DNA from: Heloderma charlesbogerti | Taxonomy: Eukaryota; Chordata; Lepidosauria; Squamata; Helodermatidae | Direction: 5' to 3' | NCBI GenBank assembly: GCA_026122225.1 | Contig: JANEZZ010001870.1 | Location: 62,001-126,000 of the forward strand | Length of the DNA: 64,000 nucleotides | Shown: positions 59,150-64,000 of the stretch, one piece after another | How the letters are laid out: every line of letters begins with the position of its first letter | Position numbering within the stretch: the stretch's first letter is position 1 | The notes under the pieces: model-generated | Told to the model about the DNA's origin: nothing | What the model saw: the letters and a program-made list of their open reading frames with translations, nothing else | Database searches by the model: none | Position numbers and translations under genes: made by a program

Positions 59150-59850
59150 GTGTGGTGGGACGCTGCTCCCTGGTGTTGCAAGGAAGAGTTGCAGAAGTAC
59201 AGTTCAGACAAGACACAATATCCATACATCGCAAAAGGGGGCAGGGCGAGACACGGAGACAGTCGCGGTGCTTCTGCATCACAGCATGTGCTCCTCCTCC
59301 CCTGGCTTGCCCGTAACAGGCATTCTGTCCCAACACCCACAGGTGTAGGAGTGGAGTTCAGTGTTGGGAGTTTGTGTCTGGACTCCCAAGGCAAGACACC
59401 TGTCAGGATCCTAGCCAGAGAAGCATCAGCAATGTGCTCAACTTTTCATGTGCATTCTGGAGACAGGCTGTTTTGTGTAAGGTACTCCCTTTGTAGGCAA
59501 AGCACCCTTTCTCCCTGTTTCCCCTCACTAGAGTTCCTCCTTGTGAGCTCTCAGTGGGTACAACATGAGGCCAGAGCAGCAGAGCCCTGTGCCGCGTCCC
59601 CTGCCAGCCAGGTGATGGTCTCCCTGTGTGGGGTTTATATACTCGTGGTGGTGTGCTGTGATTGGCTGCTGGGTTACACCTCTCCCATGCTCTATCATGT
59701 AGATGCTGGCAGGGCAGTGGTCGGGGGGGGGTAGCTATTTTTAATTTCCCTCCTCTCATTGAATTCAATAGGTGGGAAATTCTTTGCACCACTTCTGGGG
59801 CTGGTGTAAAGTTCCACCGTCAACAGGAAAGAGGCCATGGACTGAAGGGA
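59150..59850 (+). repeat. Unclassified about 700-bp interspersed repeat, copy 2
   Basis: Homologous to the minus strand of 47330-48060. It contains GGGGTTTATATACTCGTGG (TATA-like) followed by GTGTGCTGTGATTGGCTG (inverted CCAAT) and later GTAGCTATTTTTAATTTCCC. It has about 150 bp near 59240-59390 that the other copy lacks. It could be an LTR or a non-coding retroposon; ends were not defined. Confidence 0.75.
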
Positions 59851-59874
59851 TATGTCATATGGTGTCAATATGCT

Positions 59875-61085
59875 TAAGAACATGAGGCGAGCCCTGCTGG
59901 ATCAGACCAAGGGTCCATCCAGTCCAGCATTCTGTTCACACAGTGGCCAGGCAGATGCCCATGGGAAACCCACAAGCAGGGCATGTGTGCAATAGAACCC
60001 TCCTGTCCATGTTCCCCAGCAACTGGTGTACATAAGCATACTGCCTCTGATACTAGAGGTAGCACATCAGGACTAGTAACCATTGATAGCCTTTTCCTCC
60101 AAGAATTTGTCCAACCCCCTTTTAAAACCATCCAAATTGGTGGCCATCACTATGTCTTGTGGTAGCGAATTCCATAGTTTAACTATACGCTGTGTGAAGA
60201 AGCCCTTCCTTTTATCTGTCCTGAATCTCCCCCAGTCAGCTTCATGGGATGATCCCGTTGGGTTCTAGTCTTTTGAGAGAGGGAGAAAAATGCCTCCCTA
60301 TCCACATTCTCCACACCATGCATAATTTTGTACACCTCTATCATGTCTCCCTTTACCCTCCTTTTTTTCCAAGCTAAACAATCCCAGCTGTTGTAACCAT
60401 CCCTCATAGGGGAGTTGCTCCAGCCACTTGATCATTTTATTTGCCCTATTCCGCCCTGTTTCCAGCTCTACAATATCCTTTTTTAGGTGCGGTGACCAGA
60501 ACTGGACACAGCATTCCAAGTGTGGCTGCACCATAGATTTGTAAAGGGGCAATATGATGTTGGCAGTTTTATTCTCAATCCCTTTTCTAATTCCGCCTAA
60601 CATGGAGTTTGCCTCTTTTACAGCGGCCGCACACTGGGTTGACATCTTCACTGAGCTGTCCACCGCAACCCCGAGACCTCTTTCCTGGTTGGTCACCACT
60701 AGCTCAGATCCTGTCAGCTTATACTTGAAGTTTGGATTCTTTGCCCCAATGAACATCACTTTACACTTGCTTACATTGCACCGCATCTGCCATTTTGTTC
60801 CCCATTCTCCCAGTTTACTTTCCTCCATTGGGAGAATGTACCATTTATTCCTACTCTCTGCTTTCTGTTCTTTAACCAGTTAGTGATCCATAGGAGGACC
60901 TGTGCTCTTATTCCATGACTGCTAAATTTGCTCAGGAATCTTTGGTGAGGGTTTGTCAAAAGCCATTTGGAAATCCAAGTACCAAATCACTCTACCAAAT
61001 CATGTTATATATTATCTACATGTTTATTGACGCTCTCAGAGAACTCTAAAAGGTTAGTGAGACATGACTTACCTTTGCAGAAGCC
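59875..61085 (-). mobile_element. CR1 LINE (second subfamily), 3' segment
   Basis: The 3' end has the complement of GAACATGAGGCGAGCCCTGC..GGATCAGACCAAGGGTCC. The minus frame 60828-60298 is open for 176 codons with VTNQERGLGVAVD, LPLYKSMVQPHLECCVQFW and MIKWLEQLPYEGW. Upstream it continues to 61085, where an L2 fragment interrupts it. Confidence 0.85.
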
Positions 61086-61540
61086 ATGTTGATCCCAGTT
61101 GTTTTCCGGGCCAAATTCAAGGTGGTGGTTTTGACCTTTAAAACCCCATATGGTTCCAGCCCAGCCTATCTCAAGGAGCGCCTCCAGCAGCACCAGACAG
61201 GCCGCTTAACAAGATCAGCCTCGGATGGCCTCCTCTCTGTCCCATCAGCCAGGATAGCTAGACTGGTGAGGACGAGAGAGAGGGCCTTCTCTGTGGTGGC
61301 CCCCACTGTGTAGAACTCCCTCCCTAGGGAACTCCGCCATGCCCCCTCTTTAATGAGCTTCCGTCGTGCATTAAAAACGTGGTTGTTCAGGCAGGCATTT
61401 GGGGTGGGCTAGGGTATTTTTAGAAATATGATGTTTTAATGTAGAATGTTATAGTTTTAAAACAGTTGTATTGCTGTACATCACCTAGAGTGGCCAGGTG
61501 ACCAGTCAGATGGGCGATTAAGAAATTCAATAAATAAATA
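61086..61540 (+). mobile_element. L2-type LINE 3' end inserted in CR1
   Basis: The ORF end reads LKERLQQHQTGRL, RAFSVVAPTV, a TAG, NSLPRELRHAPSLMSFR and ALKTWLFRQAF, the typical L2 C-terminus (W/xNSLP, LK..LF). The 3'UTR GTACATCACCTAGAGTGGCC..GGGCGATTAAGAAATTCAA ends with TAAATAAATA and runs into a GA repeat (about 61544-61560). Confidence 0.85.
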
Positions 61541-61554
61541 GATGAGAGAGAGAG

Positions 61555-62760
61555 AGAGAGATTCTTTTTTGGCAGGGCTTGTCCTATACGCATACTAATT
61601 TTATATTTAATAATGCTTCAACCAATTTACTCGGAACTGATATAAAGCTGGCCTGTAATTTCCTAGATTACAGGATCCCTTTATAAAAAATGGTCTTACA
61701 TTGGCCATTCTCCAGTCTTCTGGTACAGAGGCTGCTCTTAGGGACATTGTTTTGTTAGGGACATTTTTTTGTTAGAAAATCACAATTTCATATTTTAGTT
61801 CTTTAAGAACTCCAAGTTGGATACCATCTGGACCCAGTGATTTATTAACTTTCAATTTGTCAATAAGGTTGAGAAATTCCTCTTTTGTCACCCCTATTTG
61901 CCTCAGTTCCTCAGACTCCCTTCCTGAAAACATCAGTTCAGGCACAGGTATCTGTCCTATGTCTTCTGCAGTGAAGATGGATGAAAAGAATTCATTCAGC
62001 TTCTCTGCAATCTCCTTGTCCTCCTTCAGTACTCCTTTAGCTCCACTGTCATCCAACGGTCCAACTGCCTCCCTAGCTGGTTTCCTGCTTCTGATATATT
62101 AAAACAATTATTTATTGTTGGCCTTGATGTTCTTAGTGATATGCTCTTCAGAACGCTTCCCCCCAGCCCCATCTCTTATTGTCTGCTTGCATCTCCTTTG
62201 TGGAAACTTGTGCTCCCTTTTGTTTTCCTCACTTAGGCAAGACTTCTATTTTCTGAAGGAAGTTCTCTTTTCTCTAGTAGCTCCCTTAATGCTGCTCATT
62301 AACCATGCCGGTGACTTCTGGGATTGGTATTACCTTTCCTAACCTGTGGTATACATTCTAGCTAAGCTTCTATTATTGTAGTTTTGAGTAACCTCCAAGC
62401 ATTTTGAAGGAATTTAACCCTCTTGGTTCCCCATTTCAACTTCCTTTTTACCAGATCCCTCTTTTAGAGAAGTTTCCTCTTTTGAAGTCAAATATGACTG
62501 TGTTGGACTTCCTTGGCAATTTTCCACTGAAATGTATATTAATTCTGATAGCACTGTGATCACTGTTTCCACTTACGATTAAATCCTCCCCTCTGGTTGG
62601 TTCCATGACCCACTGTTCTAGGGCACAATCATTTAGGGCAGCAAGAAATTTAACCTGTTTGTCTTGACTGGAACATGCCTTTATCCAGTCAATGTGGGGG
62701 TAATTGCAGTCACCCATTATTACAACCCTTCCTCGTTTGACTTGGTTTTCCATCTCAAGA
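61555..62760 (-). mobile_element. CR1 LINE (second subfamily), 5' segment
   Basis: Continuation of 59875-61085 beyond the L2 insert. The minus frame 62056-61772 has KEDKEIAEKLNEFFSSIFTA and KVNKSLGPDGIQLGVLKELK, the start of reverse transcriptase. The frame 62753-62448 has GRVVIMGDCNYPHIDW and GNSDHSAI, the end of the endonuclease with the catalytic Asp and His. It breaks off at about 62760. Confidence 0.85.
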
Positions 62761-62769
62761 TCACCCTGA

Positions 62770-64000
62770 GCAATCTGATCTGGGGGACGATGGCATTGTC
62801 ACCCAGGGCACTTCTGTGGAAGAGTCTGCACCAGAGTGCAGCTCCATGGGGACAAGTTGGGTGGGAGGGGGAAGAAAGGGCTGGGGAAGCCACTGAGAGG
62901 TTTGAGAAAGCCAGTGGGGAGCAGGTGGGGTTTGGCCTTGGGGAAGGGTGGGCTGTTTGTGTGACAGATGAATTGTGGGTGTTGGGGGAGGGAGGGGAGT
63001 TTAGAGGCAATCCAGGGAGGGTCTTCTTAAATGGGGTGATCCTGAGATAGTGTGTTTTTGTGTGTGTTGGCAGTGTGGGGTGGAAATGGTTTGGGGGTAA
63101 TCTCCCTATTTTGAAGAAATGAAACTGAGGGACTTTTACAAGAATTTATTTTGAGGTGTTTGGGCAAAATTGGTTTGCCTTTCTGTGAAATGTGTTTTGT
63201 TGGAGCAGAAAACTGGGGGCGGGAGGGGGGGTTCAAAGGGGTGTATTTGTCTTCTAACCTCACCAGTTTGCCTTTCTATGAAATGGGTGTGTTCTTCAGT
63301 AGTAAATATTGTGATTACCCACACCCCATGGGAGCCATTTTGTGACCCACACCCATGAGGGCAGCTATTTTCTGATGATGCCTGCAACACTTCTCAAAAA
63401 TCAAAATATGTTCACAGCCCCCCAAAGGTTGGGGGACACCCGTCCAGCCCTATCCCCATTTGGATGACCTGGAATAGTTCCATCCTCAGCACTATTTGCT
63501 ACGGGTGGGTTTTCTGGAGGCAGAGGTTCCACGCTTCCCATTTGCTTCCCGTCTATTTAAAAGCTGCTTTGTGACATTTTAAATCTATTATGCACCAGCA
63601 CTTTGGTTCCAGGGAAGGGCATCTCTTTTGCACAGGCTTGGCTTCTCTCCAAATGTTCCTTGGGCCTAATCAACAGAAACCCTTCTCCCAGCACCACAAT
63701 GCTGGAATTGGTTACTCATTTCCAGTTCCTTATTTGCACTGCAGTTTGCAATAGAGCTCAGTCAGTAAGCTTAATAAGTAGAGTTCCTATGCGCCTTCAC
63801 CCCAAAGCAAGCATTGACCTACCTTGTCTCATTTAGCCCCAACCCTGGAGAAATATCGCCTTTGAGATCCACAATCTTCCTCTGCATTTTGTACAATTCT
63901 CATTAAAGAGTGATTACCCTTGATTACAGTTACAAATAAGAAGCTGGGGTGTGTGCATCCCAAACTCAGCTTTGGGCCACCCCCAAATCATAAACTCAAA
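62770..64000. other. No gene recognised
   Basis: GT/GGGG-rich then mixed DNA without convincing frames. A CCTTTCT..GAAATG word repeats at about 63176 and 63270, which hints at a degenerate tandem array. Nothing else is diagnostic. Confidence 0.4.

Overview
The window looks like squamate (lizard or snake) nuclear DNA. It is dominated by the retrotransposon mix typical of that group: CR1 LINEs of at least two subfamilies, RTE-BovB, L2, an L1-type element, MIR-like and tRNA-headed SINEs, short inverted-repeat DNA transposons, a Ty3/gypsy remnant and a decayed endogenous retrovirus. No operons, bacterial genes or CRISPR arrays are present. Most open frames are parts of transposons or chance frames.

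Two host genes can be recognised, in tail-to-tail orientation. On the + strand is a stereocilin-like gene (STRC): a signal-peptide exon at 14741-14804, a long second exon at about 17406-18270, and later exons at about 31400-31709, 31790-32104 and 32549-32850. The exon 1/exon 2 phase is consistent, but the exons carry stops and frameshifts, the middle and C-terminal parts are not found, and a retrovirus plus CR1 copies fill the gap, so it is called a pseudogene. On the - strand is the 3' part of ubiquitous mitochondrial creatine kinase (CKMT1): six clean exons between 44561 and 42073 encode the C-terminal 268 residues, and one intron has a GC-AG boundary. Its N-terminal exons are not found in the next 19 kb. 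STRC and CKMT1 are also convergent neighbours in mammals, which supports both calls.

Layout. 1-14300: Harbinger and Ty3/gypsy remnants, CR1 copies, a 401-bp near-palindromic TTAA-flanked MITE (6561-6961), and about 1.1 kb of strand-symmetric CCATTAAAA/TTTTAATGG sequence. 14741-33000: STRC remnants interrupted by a CpG island, a retrovirus (LTR 19512-19820, primer site, gag, RNase H, integrase, second LTR 30961-31151) and a nearly full-length CR1 (24323-28250). 33000-39600: BovB pieces, an L2 with GC-rich 5' tandem repeats, and a full-length BovB (36363-39589) with an 11-bp target duplication and only one nonsense codon. 40450-41310: CpG island. 42073-44561: CKMT1. 45206-47121: an L1-type element carrying only ORF1, with a perfect 20-bp target duplication. 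48380-52718: a CR1 holding a multi-hairpin hAT element with an 8-bp duplication (49005-50139) and a second, apparently identical copy of 957 bp from the STRC region, followed by BovB and CR1. 52719-64000: an unidentified gene tail fused to BovB, two more BovB copies, an unclassified about 700-bp repeat, and CR1/L2 nests.

The host genes do not form a pathway: stereocilin belongs to hair-cell stereocilia and CKMT1 to mitochondrial energy transfer. The main biological interest is how the elements interact with each other and with this conserved gene pair. All comparisons with known families are from memory, without any database search.
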